DNA from: Lewinellaceae bacterium
Lineage (GTDB): Bacteria; Bacteroidota; Bacteroidia; Chitinophagales; Saprospiraceae
Direction: 5' to 3'
DNA length: 64,000 bases
Assembly (NCBI GenBank): GCA_020636375.1
Contig: JACJXZ010000009.1
Coordinates: 186,001 to 250,000 of the forward strand
Numbering within the stretch: position 1 is the first letter of the stretch; the number at the start of each line of letters is the position of its first letter. This document shows positions 24,651 to 32,405 of this stretch, piece after piece. A program made the translations under genes and the position numbers. The notes under the pieces were generated by a model. That model worked only from the letters and a program-made list of their open reading frames with translations. It did no database searches and was not told the DNA's origin.

Positions 24651-27600
24651 TCAAAGAAAGCTTCGGCTGGCGAGAAAGAACAAAAGAGATACAGTCCTGG
24701 CTAACCGGAATCCTATGCTGTCACTGCCGATGCCAGGGAAGTACCTGAGGTGGTAGGCGACGCGGCAGAACTCACCGTTAATGCTCCACGAGCCCCCCCG
24801 AACATGCCGGTAATGACCACTCTCCGGCCCAGCAGGATTGTCAACCGGCTGATTTTCAAATTGCTGGTAATAACCTTCGTCGAACCAATCCCAGCACCAC
24901 TCCAACACGTTGCCACTCATGTCGTGCAGACCCAGCTCGTTTGGCTTTTTCTGACCGACAGGGTGAGTTTGGCAATCATTGGCGATCAAACTTTCCTTAT
25001 TCCAGCCTCCGGATAAACGAAGGTATCCGGAATTCGCCCAGTACCAGGCCACTTCATCCAGGTCATCGCTACCCGCATAGGCATACCCCTTGCTCTTCTG
25101 CCCGCCCCGGGCTGCATATTCCCATTCTGCCTCGGTAGGCAGGCGGTAGCCGTTGCTGCCCGGGCGCTCCTTTACTGTCCATTTGAAGGAATCCCGCTCC
25201 TCATCATTCAGGTTGCCGGGATTTTCTTCCGCTTCGTCGACTCCGTAGTATGGTTCTAACCCCTGTTCCCGGCTGAGCCAGTTGCAATAGGACACGGCGT
25301 CGTACCAGCTGATATACAGCACCGGGTGGCGGCCGTTGGGCTGCTTCTTTCCAAAGGCATCGTGGCGCCAGTTTACGCCTTCCGTTATTTCCCAGTCCTG
25401 TTTTTCCCCGTTCAGGACAAGACTCCACCCCACTCTTTCGGCTGTGGTCACGTATTGTGTAGCATGTATAAATTTCCGGTATTCGCTCAGCGTCACCGGG
25501 TATTTGCCGATGTGGAAATCACGGAGCCGGACTTCATGCACCGGCTTTTCCCAGTCCGATTTGTACTCCCAATTCTCCGGAGACTCCCAGCCGTCCAGGT
25601 TGCCCATCCGGAAAGAGCCGCCCTGCACGGCTGCCATTTCCGGCGGGTGGAGCAGGCGTTCGCGCAGCCGACGGAGGCTTTCTGTGGGTTCCGTAGTATT
25701 AATAAGTGGTTCCAGTTCTCCGCCCAGGGGATTGCCGGCAAGGGAAAACTCCAGGAGTTCGGGCAGCTTCAGCACCGGATTCAGCAGGGTTGTACCCTGT
25801 ATCCGGTTGTTCTGCAGGTTCAGGCCCCGCAGCTCCCGCAGGCCTGCCAGGCCGGAAAAGCCCGTCAGCCGGTTATCCGCCAGGTTGAGGAAGCGGAGGT
25901 TTTCGAAGCGGGAGAAAAAGCCGGGCAGCCGTTCGATCCGGTTGGAAGACAAGCGCAGGGTTTCCAGGCGGGGACAGAACTGCAGGAACGATACATCCCG
26001 GATTTGGAAACCGTGCAATACCAGATAATCGAAATTGCGGAAACGGCGGGCGTATTCCGGGTTGTGTTCCAGGAGGTGCCCGAGGGCAAAGCCGAAGTCC
26101 TTCTGCGGGTATGCTGGGGGAAGCAGGCTTTCATACGCTCCCTCCCCGGCTTCGAGGTGCAGTCCATCCATACCAGAGGGGACGGGTCGCCGGAAACGGG
26201 CAAAAGCCTGTTCGCAAACCCATTCCGCCAGGAACTGGCCGCAAAAGAACCCGGCCGCATCGGAGGTTTCCTGGCCGCAGGCCTTCCGGAAGGTTTCATA
26301 TTCCGAAAAGACAAAATGCCCCTCCGCCCTTTTGCCCCGGCACAGCGGCTGCAAAAAGGCGACGAGCTGAAACCAGAACGGTTCCGCATCAAAACCGGAA
26401 AGCTGCTCCCTGTGCCGGATCAGCATGGCGCGCACTGCCCGGTTGGGAAGGAGGGCGATGAGCCGGCTGTCGTAGTGTTCTGCCAGGTGTTCGCCCTCTG
26501 CCAGGCTGAGCTGCCGGTGCGCCCGGTCGCGTGGTATTTCCTTTTCCTCCGCGTAGTACAGCCAGCAGGCCTCCTCGTAAAACCGGGCGGCCCTGGGATA
26601 CTCTTCGAAGGGGAATTCGTGATCCGGCAACTGCCCGTTCAGCAGCAGGCGCGCCAGGAAAAAATCGAGGAAAGACTGGTGGGTGAACCCGTATTCGTCG
26701 GTACGCCGGTTGCGGGCCAGGAAGGACCGGCTGCGGGCGTCGATTTCTTCTATGCCGTGCCGGCGGGCGATGCTTTCGATGGATTCGTCGCCGGTGGTGC
26801 CCTGCGCCCGGCGGAAAAAGTGCAGAGCCAGGTCTTCGGAGAAAGCCAGCAGCCGGCGGGCGTAGTCGCCGCCCTGCGGGTTATGGCGTTCTGGTATGCG
26901 GCTCTCCCGCTCTGCCCAGCCCCGGGCCAGCGCTTCGTAGACTTCAAAAAGAAAGTGGTACTGCTTTTTCTCCCCCTCCAGCAATTCGTCAAACCACGAC
27001 AGCAGCAGCGGGCGCCGGAAAAGCGCCGGCGACCTGTCGAAAAGCGTCAGTGCCTCCTCTTTTTTCTGAGGCTCCCGGCGGAATTTACGGGCCAGATACG
27101 ACCGGGCCTGGCCTTCTTTGAATCCCTGCAGCTCAACGATATACAGTTCTTTTTTTCCCGGCAGGCGCTGCCACTCGTCTTTTCTGTTTTTAAAAAACTG
27201 CACCCGGCTGGAGACGACGGCCAGTTGAAAATCCTGCAGGAGGCAGGAAAGCTGCGCGAGGTAAGGCGAGAGGTGTTTGCGCGCCAGCGGATCCTCGTCC
27301 AGCGCGTCGAGGAACAGGATGGTTCGCTCTTTTTCCGGGATGTGGCGGACCTGTTCGAGCGTCTCTTCGCCAGCGTACACAAAAGCCAGGGCGGAGGCAG
27401 GGAAAGTGCGCGCCAGCCGGTGAAAGAGCTTTTGCAGAAAAGTGGTTTTGCCCATCCCCGTATCCGCCAGCAACAACACGTAGGAGCCTTTCAGGCGCAG
27501 GAAACCCGCTGAAAAGAGGGCGTCCAGGTTTTCGCCCAACCTCTTTCCCGCCCCCGCCGGATTCTGTGGAGCCACGGCCTCCGCCAGCTTTGCGGCACCT

Positions 27601-28643
27601 CTGAACTGGAAGGCCGCCGGCGTGATGTACTGCCGGAAAACGGCCCGCAGCTCCTGCATGCTTTGCCGGCCGCCTTCCAGCGGCTTCCAGTAGGCGAAGC
27701 GGCTATCGGCAGGGGGGAACCGCGCCAGAAGGCGGTACAGGCAGCGGAGGAGCCAATTGCCGCCCGGCGAAAGGCGGGCGGGAGAAGACGGCGGCGGTTC
27801 TGCCTGCGCGGACGCGCTCAGGTGCCGGAGCATCGGCTCGAAACCGGCCAGCCTGTTTTCTGTTTCGGACAGTTGCCTGCGCAGGCCTTCCTTTTGTTTT
27901 TCTTCCACGCTTTCGGAAAGCTGCTGTTCCAGCAGCGCTCTTTCCGCTGTCCATGCCTCCTGAGCCGACTGAAGCGCGGCGGCCTCCTTCCGGATGTTTT
28001 CCCGGATGGAGGCGGTGCCGGGGTCGCCCGGCAACTTCCACTTCAGCACCTCCTCTGCGTCCGGCCGCCAGAACAGGCCCCAGTCGGCGTCTTCAATGGC
28101 AAGTTCAAAGCCTCTGGTTTCAGTAAAAACCTTGCGGTTATCCTCGGTTAGGACGGCGCCTTTGGCAAACGCGTAGGCGTCCTCCAGGGTATGCCCCTTA
28201 TTGAGCGGCCGAAAGAGGTTTTTGGCAAAAATCATGGCCAGTTCATCCCCCACAGGAGCATGAGCCGCGACCACCGCCCTGACGCCGGCGCCGAGCAGGC
28301 CCTTTACCTGCCCCGCAGTGGAGCAGCCGTTCAAAAAGACAACTTTAAGGTTGGGGCACCTGCCCAGCAAAGCAGCGATGCCTCCGGCGTGGAGGGTTTC
28401 CCCTTCGGCGAACAACACATCGCGCCCTGCGTGCCCGCTGAAGCCGAAGAATACCAGCCGGTCACGGAATTCGTTGATCCGGAAGGCGATGTTGTCGGGA
28501 TTGGTAAACGCATCTATATCGAGGTCAAAATGGCGGCGAAGCCTCCGGCCGACGAGCAGCCGGCTGATCGCCTCCGATTCTTCCCGCAGGTGAAGAAGGG
28601 GCTGCTCGGCGTTATTCGCGTATGTGAGAAGAATGATGTCCAT
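24651..28643 (-). CDS. NLR-like CHAT protease - NACHT ATPase - LRR - FGE/C-type-lectin sensor protein
   Basis: The 1330-residue protein starts at 28643 (MDIILLTYANNAEQPLLHLREES), the usual CHAT start; an in-frame Met 23 codons upstream is less likely. The CHAT caspase-like protease (residues 1-200) has the catalytic His in FFGFSGHAGRD (H71) and Cys in VVFLNGCSTAG (C107). A coiled coil follows (about 215-275). The NACHT NTPase (about 380-640) has Walker A LLADTGMGKTTF (about 398) and Walker B TILFLDALDEDP. Then come a helical region, leucine-rich repeats (about 880-950, LRLSSNRIERLPGFF, LNLADNRLTG) and a C-terminal FGE-sulfatase/C-type-lectin fold (about 1000-1315). By analogy with NLR-type conflict proteins, the FGE/LRR part would sense a ligand, NACHT would oligomerise, and CHAT would cleave a target. 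No obvious substrate such as a gasdermin is adjacent. No signal peptide is present, so it is cytoplasmic. Confidence 0.9.
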   Translation of the reverse strand: MDIILLTYANNAEQPLLHLREESEAISRLLVGRRLRRHFDLDIDAFTNPDNIAFRINEFRDRLVFFGFSGHAGRDVLFAEGETLHAGGIAALLGRCPNLKVVFLNGCSTAGQVKGLLGAGVRAVVAAHAPVGDELAMIFAKNLFRPLNKGHTLEDAYAFAKGAVLTEDNRKVFTETRGFELAIEDADWGLFWRPDAEEVLKWKLPGDPGTASIRENIRKEAAALQSAQEAWTAERALLEQQLSESVEEKQKEGLRRQLSETENRLAGFEPMLRHLSASAQAEPPPSSPARLSPGGNWLLRCLYRLLARFPPADSRFAYWKPLEGGRQSMQELRAVFRQYITPAAFQFRGAAKLAEAVAPQNPAGAGKRLGENLDALFSAGFLRLKGSYVLLLADTGMGKTTFLQKLFHRLARTFPASALAFVYAGEETLEQVRHIPEKERTILFLDALDEDPLARKHLSPYLAQLSCLLQDFQLAVVSSRVQFFKNRKDEWQRLPGKKELYIVELQGFKEGQARSYLARKFRREPQKKEEALTLFDRSPALFRRPLLLSWFDELLEGEKKQYHFLFEVYEALARGWAERESRIPERHNPQGGDYARRLLAFSEDLALHFFRRAQGTTGDESIESIARRHGIEEIDARSRSFLARNRRTDEYGFTHQSFLDFFLARLLLNGQLPDHEFPFEEYPRAARFYEEACWLYYAEEKEIPRDRAHRQLSLAEGEHLAEHYDSRLIALLPNRAVRAMLIRHREQLSGFDAEPFWFQLVAFLQPLCRGKRAEGHFVFSEYETFRKACGQETSDAAGFFCGQFLAEWVCEQAFARFRRPVPSGMDGLHLEAGEGAYESLLPPAYPQKDFGFALGHLLEHNPEYARRFRNFDYLVLHGFQIRDVSFLQFCPRLETLRLSSNRIERLPGFFSRFENLRFLNLADNRLTGFSGLAGLRELRGLNLQNNRIQGTTLLNPVLKLPELLEFSLAGNPLGGELEPLINTTEPTESLRRLRERLLHPPEMAAVQGGSFRMGNLDGWESPENWEYKSDWEKPVHEVRLRDFHIGKYPVTLSEYRKFIHATQYVTTAERVGWSLVLNGEKQDWEITEGVNWRHDAFGKKQPNGRHPVLYISWYDAVSYCNWLSREQGLEPYYGVDEAEENPGNLNDEERDSFKWTVKERPGSNGYRLPTEAEWEYAARGGQKSKGYAYAGSDDLDEVAWYWANSGYLRLSGGWNKESLIANDCQTHPVGQKKPNELGLHDMSGNVLEWCWDWFDEGYYQQFENQPVDNPAGPESGHYRHVRGGSWSINGEFCRVAYHLRYFPGIGSDSIGFRLARTVSLLFFLASRSFL
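24717..24785 (-). other. Candidate variable region of the FGE sensor domain (DGR-type pattern)
   Basis: These 23 codons (residues 1287-1309) follow RGGSW and precede IGFRLAR. Positions that vary in retroelement-diversified FGE domains are here AGC, ATT, AAC, TTC, TAC, CAC, CTC, TAC, TTC, ATC, GGC, AGT, GAC and AGC. All are NNY and all can be derived from AAY by changing only the two adenines. All three Ser codons are AGY rather than TCN. The fixed neighbours (CGG, GGG, TCG, TGG, GAG, AGG, ATA, GGA) do not share this pattern. No template repeat or reverse transcriptase is in the window. Confidence 0.55.
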
Positions 28644-28792
28644 TCCTGCCAATGGGTAGGGATTTCCGGTGTTTGAAAAGTTGAAAATAGGACAAATTTC
28701 CGGACTCTGCAAGCCTGGTGGAGGGGCTACCCGCGGAGGATTGGACAGGATTGGGGGACATAAGGTTTTTTGTAGACAGGATGAACAGGATT

Positions 28793-28840
28793 TACCCTGT
28801 GAAATAGCGCAGCAGAAACACCCGAGTATTTCACAGGGTG
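28793..28840. repeat. Inverted repeat CCCTGTGAAAT...ATTTCACAGGG
   Basis: TACCCTGTGAAATAGCG and GAGTATTTCACAGGGTGAAC form a stem flanked on both sides by AACAGGATT motifs, like the nested element at 24253-24383. Confidence 0.6.
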
Positions 28841-28864
28841 AACAGGATTGGGGGCGCAGGTGGT

Positions 28865-28988
28865 GGCTGCCCTTCTAAGGTTGGACAGCCACGCGGGGCC
28901 TCGTCCACCGTCCACTGCCCTGCGCGGCTGCTGCGCCCGTACTTCGTACACAGCCCAACAACCGTTGTCCAGCGTTAGACGGGTAGCG
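28865..28988. mobile_element. MITE of the CTACCCGTCT family (F2, copy 3)
   Basis: This 124-bp element has left end GGCTGCCCTTCTAAGGTTGG and right end complementary to CCAGCGTTAGACGGGTAGC. The interior carries CCCGTACTTCGTACACAGCC as in copy 2. Confidence 0.7.
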
Positions 28989-29109
28989 CAGGAGATTTGT
29001 AGTAAACTAGGATTCAGAACCTTGTAATTCTGAAAACCAGAACCAAATATTTATCCATCAGCGTTATACTTAGTGTAATCACAATGAAGAACTCTGCTAA
29101 AGCCTCATC

Positions 29110-29409
29110 ATGAAAAAATTGCCCAACATACACCCCGGAGAAGTCCTGCTGGAAGAATTTCTGATCCCGATGGAAATCAGCCAATACAAATTGGCAAAAG
29201 ACCTTAAGATACCCCAAACCAGGATCAGCGAAATCGTGAAACGAAACCGGAGGATCACTGCGGGCACGGCATTGAGGCTGAGCAAGTACTTTGGCACATC
29301 TGCAAAGTTCTGGCTCGGCCTTCAGGATGATTACGACCTGGAAGAACAGGAAACCAAGCTGGCAAAGGAACTGGATGACATCCCGGAAGTGGACAGGAAC
29401 GCGGCTTGA
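29110..29409 (+). CDS. higA: HigA-family antitoxin-like HTH protein, toxin absent
   Basis: The 99-residue protein has the HigA signature: NIHPGEVLLEEFLIPMEISQ, then the XRE helix-turn-helix YKLAKDLKIPQTRISEIVKRNRRITAGTALRLSKYFGTSAKFWLGLQ, and an acidic tail. Such proteins bind operator DNA and neutralise a HigB mRNA interferase. In the usual operon higB lies directly upstream. Here the upstream space holds an F2 MITE and no RelE-like frame, so this is an orphan antitoxin or regulator. It may still repress its own promoter or counter a toxin elsewhere. Confidence 0.88.
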   Translation: MKKLPNIHPGEVLLEEFLIPMEISQYKLAKDLKIPQTRISEIVKRNRRITAGTALRLSKYFGTSAKFWLGLQDDYDLEEQETKLAKELDDIPEVDRNAA

Positions 29410-29439
29410 GGCACTTGCCGGGGTAGGGTTATATGGTTA

Positions 29440-29567
29440 TATTGCTGTCCCGGTCCGCCCCGCCCCCGCCGTACACCGTACACAACTCACCGCCCGGCAT
29501 AGCCTGTACACCGTACACGCTCCACGCTCTGCCTGATCCGTAAATCGTACATAGCCCATCGCCCCTC
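29440..29567. repeat. CCGTACACCGTACAC tandem repeat region
   Basis: Three loosely related units of about 34 bp each contain CCGTACACCGTACAC, CTGTACACCGTACAC and TCCGTAAATCGTACATAGCC, resembling the interior of F2 elements. It lies between convergent genes. Confidence 0.55.
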
Positions 29568-31325
29568 CTAATTCCCCCCCCGCCCACTCGGCGGCTTGCG
29601 CCCCGTCTTATCGTCCCGCGAGGGGCCCTTGCCCGGTGCCTGGCCATCCTCCGCTGTCCCCTCTTCCGCCGGCGGTTCGGCCGCTGCCCGGCGGGCCGCC
29701 TGGCGCAGGTCGACGAAGTTGATGTCCGTTTCCAGGTCCCAGTTGGCGCGGAGCTGGTCGAGGGGGCGCAGGTAGATGGGCTCGGGCTGGCGCCGCTCGT
29801 CGTAGTCGCCCGTATCCCAGCGGCCGTTGCCGTTCCAGTCTTCGATGAAGCGGACGGAGTAGGTGCCGGGAGGCAAGGCACGGAAAGCGCGCTGGTAGGC
29901 AGTATCGCCCTGAATGGTAAAGGATTCAACCCGTTCGTTGTTTTTGCCGAGCAGTTCGACGTAGTAGCTGCTGTCGGCCGAGAGGCTGTCGAACTGCAGG
30001 GTAAGGTTGCCGAAGCTCTTGAGCAGTTCCACCTGAATGGGCTGCAGGAGGGTGTCATTCTGCTGGCCGAACAGGCTGGTCAGGGCGCCGGGCAGCAGCT
30101 CCAGCTCGTAGGGCAGGCCCTCCTTCCAGGGGTGGGCGATGATGAGGCGGCGCTGGCCGTTGGTGTCGAGGCTGTATTCGGGCTGCACGACGAGGCGGGA
30201 GGTGTCCTCATAGAGGCGCATCAGGCTGGCGTCGAAGGCGGTGATCGGGGCGTTGAAAAGCAGGCTGGCCTCCTTGGTGGGGTTCAGCCGGAGGGGCCCT
30301 TTTGAGGAGCGGGCCGGTTGCAGCATGTTCTTATCCAGGAAAGCCTGGCGGCTGCGGGCGCGCACCTTTACCGTATCGTTGAGGATGGTGTCTTTTTGCA
30401 GATAGATGCTCCAGGCGCTGTCCTGGGGCAGGTCGTACCAGATCCGGGTGGTGTCGGGGTTGCGTTCGATGATCACCTGCTGGCCGATGTCCTTATAAGA
30501 AATATCCAGATCCTCTGGCGGCTTGCTGAAATGGACGCGCACCAGGCCGTAGCGGCTGTCGTCGCTGCCCATCAGGCGCAGGGGCTGGTCTTCGGTGAAG
30601 AGCCGGATGCGCACCCTGGGTTCCAGGCTGTCGCGCAGCACCAGCAGGGAGTCCGGGAAGCCGATAGGTTCCTGGGCCTGGTCGAAGAGGTAGTTGCGGT
30701 TGGCGTCCTGCAGGGCGAACCCTTTGAAGCGGCCGGCCTTGACGTTCTCGATGCGGAAGCTTCCCTGCTCGTCGGTCCGGGCAAAATAGAAGGGCCGTTC
30801 GGTGCGCACGACGGTATCGGCCAGGTTCTCGTACAGCATGAACAGCACATCCTCCACCGGCTCGCCCTTTTCGGCGTCGACGATGGTGCCGGAAACGGAG
30901 AGGGAGTCAATGAAGTCGCCGGTAGAAAAAACGAAGCGCAGGTTGTCGGCCGGGTTGCGCTCGGTAATGTCGCGCACCGCTTCGCCGAAATTGATGGTGT
31001 AGGTAGCGCTGTCGCGCAGCACTTCCTTTTCATCGAAGTCGAAGCGCAGGGTTTTTCGTTTGAGAGTGATCTCGAACTGGTATTCCAGGGGCGGGGAGAT
31101 CACCACCTGGTTGAACACGTCCTGCACTTCAAACCACTCGTCGAAGGTCAGCTCGATGCGCTGCTTTTCGAAGTTGGTCTGCAGGTTGGGCGTCGATTCT
31201 TCCGGGACCAGCTGCGGCGGCTGCTCGTCCCGAAGCCCCCCTTCCGGAGGAATGGGATTGGCGCAGAAGGTGAGCGCCAGGGCGAGGAGGGGAAGGAGCC
31301 AGTATGGGATGCGGGATGTTGACAT
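29568..31325 (-). CDS. Ig-like (Big_5/SbsA-type) domain lipoprotein or secreted protein
   Basis: The 585-residue protein starts at 31325 (MSTSRIPYWLLPLLALALTFC); a longer frame only translates the upstream tandem repeat. The signal peptide ends at a possible lipobox Cys (ALTFCANP), followed by the Bacteroidota pattern NPIPPEGGLRDEQPPQLVPEESTPN that introduces a Big_5 Ig-like domain (about 45-150). Further beta domains follow, including a carboxypeptidase-regulatory-like one (VSGTIVDAEKGEPVEDVLFML, about 160-240). The last 60 residues are rich in Pro, Glu, Gly and Lys. It is probably outer-membrane anchored. Part of its 3' end is duplicated at 23401-23590. The function is unknown. Confidence 0.8.
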   Translation of the reverse strand: MSTSRIPYWLLPLLALALTFCANPIPPEGGLRDEQPPQLVPEESTPNLQTNFEKQRIELTFDEWFEVQDVFNQVVISPPLEYQFEITLKRKTLRFDFDEKEVLRDSATYTINFGEAVRDITERNPADNLRFVFSTGDFIDSLSVSGTIVDAEKGEPVEDVLFMLYENLADTVVRTERPFYFARTDEQGSFRIENVKAGRFKGFALQDANRNYLFDQAQEPIGFPDSLLVLRDSLEPRVRIRLFTEDQPLRLMGSDDSRYGLVRVHFSKPPEDLDISYKDIGQQVIIERNPDTTRIWYDLPQDSAWSIYLQKDTILNDTVKVRARSRQAFLDKNMLQPARSSKGPLRLNPTKEASLLFNAPITAFDASLMRLYEDTSRLVVQPEYSLDTNGQRRLIIAHPWKEGLPYELELLPGALTSLFGQQNDTLLQPIQVELLKSFGNLTLQFDSLSADSSYYVELLGKNNERVESFTIQGDTAYQRAFRALPPGTYSVRFIEDWNGNGRWDTGDYDERRQPEPIYLRPLDQLRANWDLETDINFVDLRQAARRAAAEPPAEEGTAEDGQAPGKGPSRDDKTGRKPPSGRGGN

Positions 31326-31343
31326 GGGGTAGGGAGCGAAGGG

Positions 31344-31461
31344 TTGTCTGTTGTCTGTTGTCTGTTGTCTGTTGTTCGTTGTCTGTTGTTCGTTGTCTGT
31401 TGTTCGTTGTCTGTTGTTCGTTGTCTGTTGTTCGTTGTCTGTTGTTCGTTGTCTGTTGTTG
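31344..31461. repeat. TTGTCTG/TTGTTCG tandem repeat
   Basis: About 118 bp of 7-bp units TTGTCTG alternate with TTGTTCG. The array begins 19 bp upstream of the start codon at 31325, so it occupies that gene's promoter or 5' leader. Copy-number change could alter expression. Confidence 0.85.
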
Positions 31462-31515
31462 GTTTTTGCCCGGGAGCAATAAACAAGCAACGGACAACGA
31501 ACAACCGTCTCCGTT

Positions 31516-31965
31516 TTACTCCACATCCTTCACCTTCTCCGTCCCCTGAAGGGCATAGATCAGGCGGTTGATGTCGTCGGCGTTGAGTTCCAGCTTGCCG
31601 CGGATGGTGATCGGCTCGGCGGTATATTCGATGGCCTCATCGGCGTAGACTTCCATGACCGTCTCCGGGCCGGCCCCGCCGCAGAAAAAGCACATGTTGT
31701 ACGGATAGGCCGAAAAGATGAACTCCTTATGGCCTTTGTAACCTTCGACGGGAATGATGTACCCCCGGATCGTGACCTCCTTCCCTTCCAGGGCTTTGAC
31801 CTCTTCGCTGAAAACAGGGACGTCAACTTTGAAGCCCATCATCTCATTGTATTCCTTCTTGAAGGTGATTTTCGAGAGGGTTTTCCACATCTTGTCCTGT
31901 GCCTGAAGAGGCTGCAGGGCGGTAGCCGCGAGGATGGCAGCGAGGGCGATGATCGTATTTTTCAT
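31516..31965 (-). CDS. Small secreted DUF3299-like protein
   Basis: The 149-residue protein has a signal peptide (MKNTIIALAAILAATALQPL, cleavage after LQAQ). The rest is one beta domain with the strand KEVTIRGYIIPVEGYKGHKEFIFS, the Cys motif PYNMCFFCGGAGPETVMEVY, and the strand EPITIRGKLELN. This layout (an OB-like fold with a CxxCxG motif and a second 'RGxLxLN' strand) is that of DUF3299-like periplasmic proteins; metal or redox binding is possible but not shown. It lies 190 bp upstream of, and on the same strand as, the Ig-domain gene, with the tandem repeat between. Confidence 0.75.
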   Translation of the reverse strand: MKNTIIALAAILAATALQPLQAQDKMWKTLSKITFKKEYNEMMGFKVDVPVFSEEVKALEGKEVTIRGYIIPVEGYKGHKEFIFSAYPYNMCFFCGGAGPETVMEVYADEAIEYTAEPITIRGKLELNADDINRLIYALQGTEKVKDVE

Positions 31966-32405
31966 ATTCTTTATTTGTCTAATGTTTTGGGCGTAATGTG
32001 ACCTTTTCGCTTGAAGAGATTAATGGCTGTATCGCCGTACTGTTAAATGGTTTTAAAGGTCAATTTGTTTGGCAACCGGCACCACAGGGCCAGCAATATA
32101 AGTACATGGACTGCCCGTCTCTTTCGAGCCGGGTAAAAATTAGTGAATTAGTGAATGACTGATTAACTGGGACTTAGGGTCGGTTTTATGTATCATTATT
32201 TGTGTCCAGGTACTTAGCAATACAACAATATGACAATATAGCCCTATACCCCCCCCCGCCGCCACACTCCACAAAGGTAACGATCTGAAGAGGAAAAAAA
32301 ATTTTAATGCAATGTTAAATCCCTGTGAAAAAGCAGAGCGTTCCGCCTTCCCATTTCCGCCTTCCGACTCCCGCCTTCCCATTTCCGCCTTCCAACTCCC
32401 CCCCT
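31966..32405. other. Intergenic region with repeat modules
   Basis: No gene is visible. It holds a CCCGTC...GCCGGGTAAA module (32113-32138), an AACAATATGACAATATAG fragment, and a TTCCGCCTTCCCATTTCCGC tandem tract (32341-32400) next to the EamA stop codon. Confidence 0.6.
32341..32400. repeat. TTCCGCC/TTCCCAT tandem tract
   Basis: Imperfect units of about 14 bp (TTCCGCCTTCCCAT, TTCCGCCTTCCGACTCC) run up to the stop codon of the EamA gene. A similar tract lies at 57955-57990. Confidence 0.7.

Larger units (their letters stand above)
28644..29109. other. Intergenic region with repeats upstream of the NLR-like gene
   Basis: It contains ACAGGATGAACAGGATT-type sequences (28742-28850), including the inverted CCCTGTGAAAT / ATTTCACAGGG pair, and an F2 MITE (28865-28988). 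The divergent promoters of the CHAT-NACHT gene and the HigA-like gene must lie here. No HigB toxin gene is visible. Confidence 0.6.

Noticed and set aside
25326..27512. 728-codon plus-strand frame opposite the CHAT-NACHT gene
   Set aside because: No domains; it is a shadow of the NACHT/LRR coding sequence.
31344..31526. N-terminal extension of the Ig-domain protein rich in TTDNEQQTTNN
   Set aside because: It is a translation of the TTGTCTG tandem array; the signal peptide begins at 31325.
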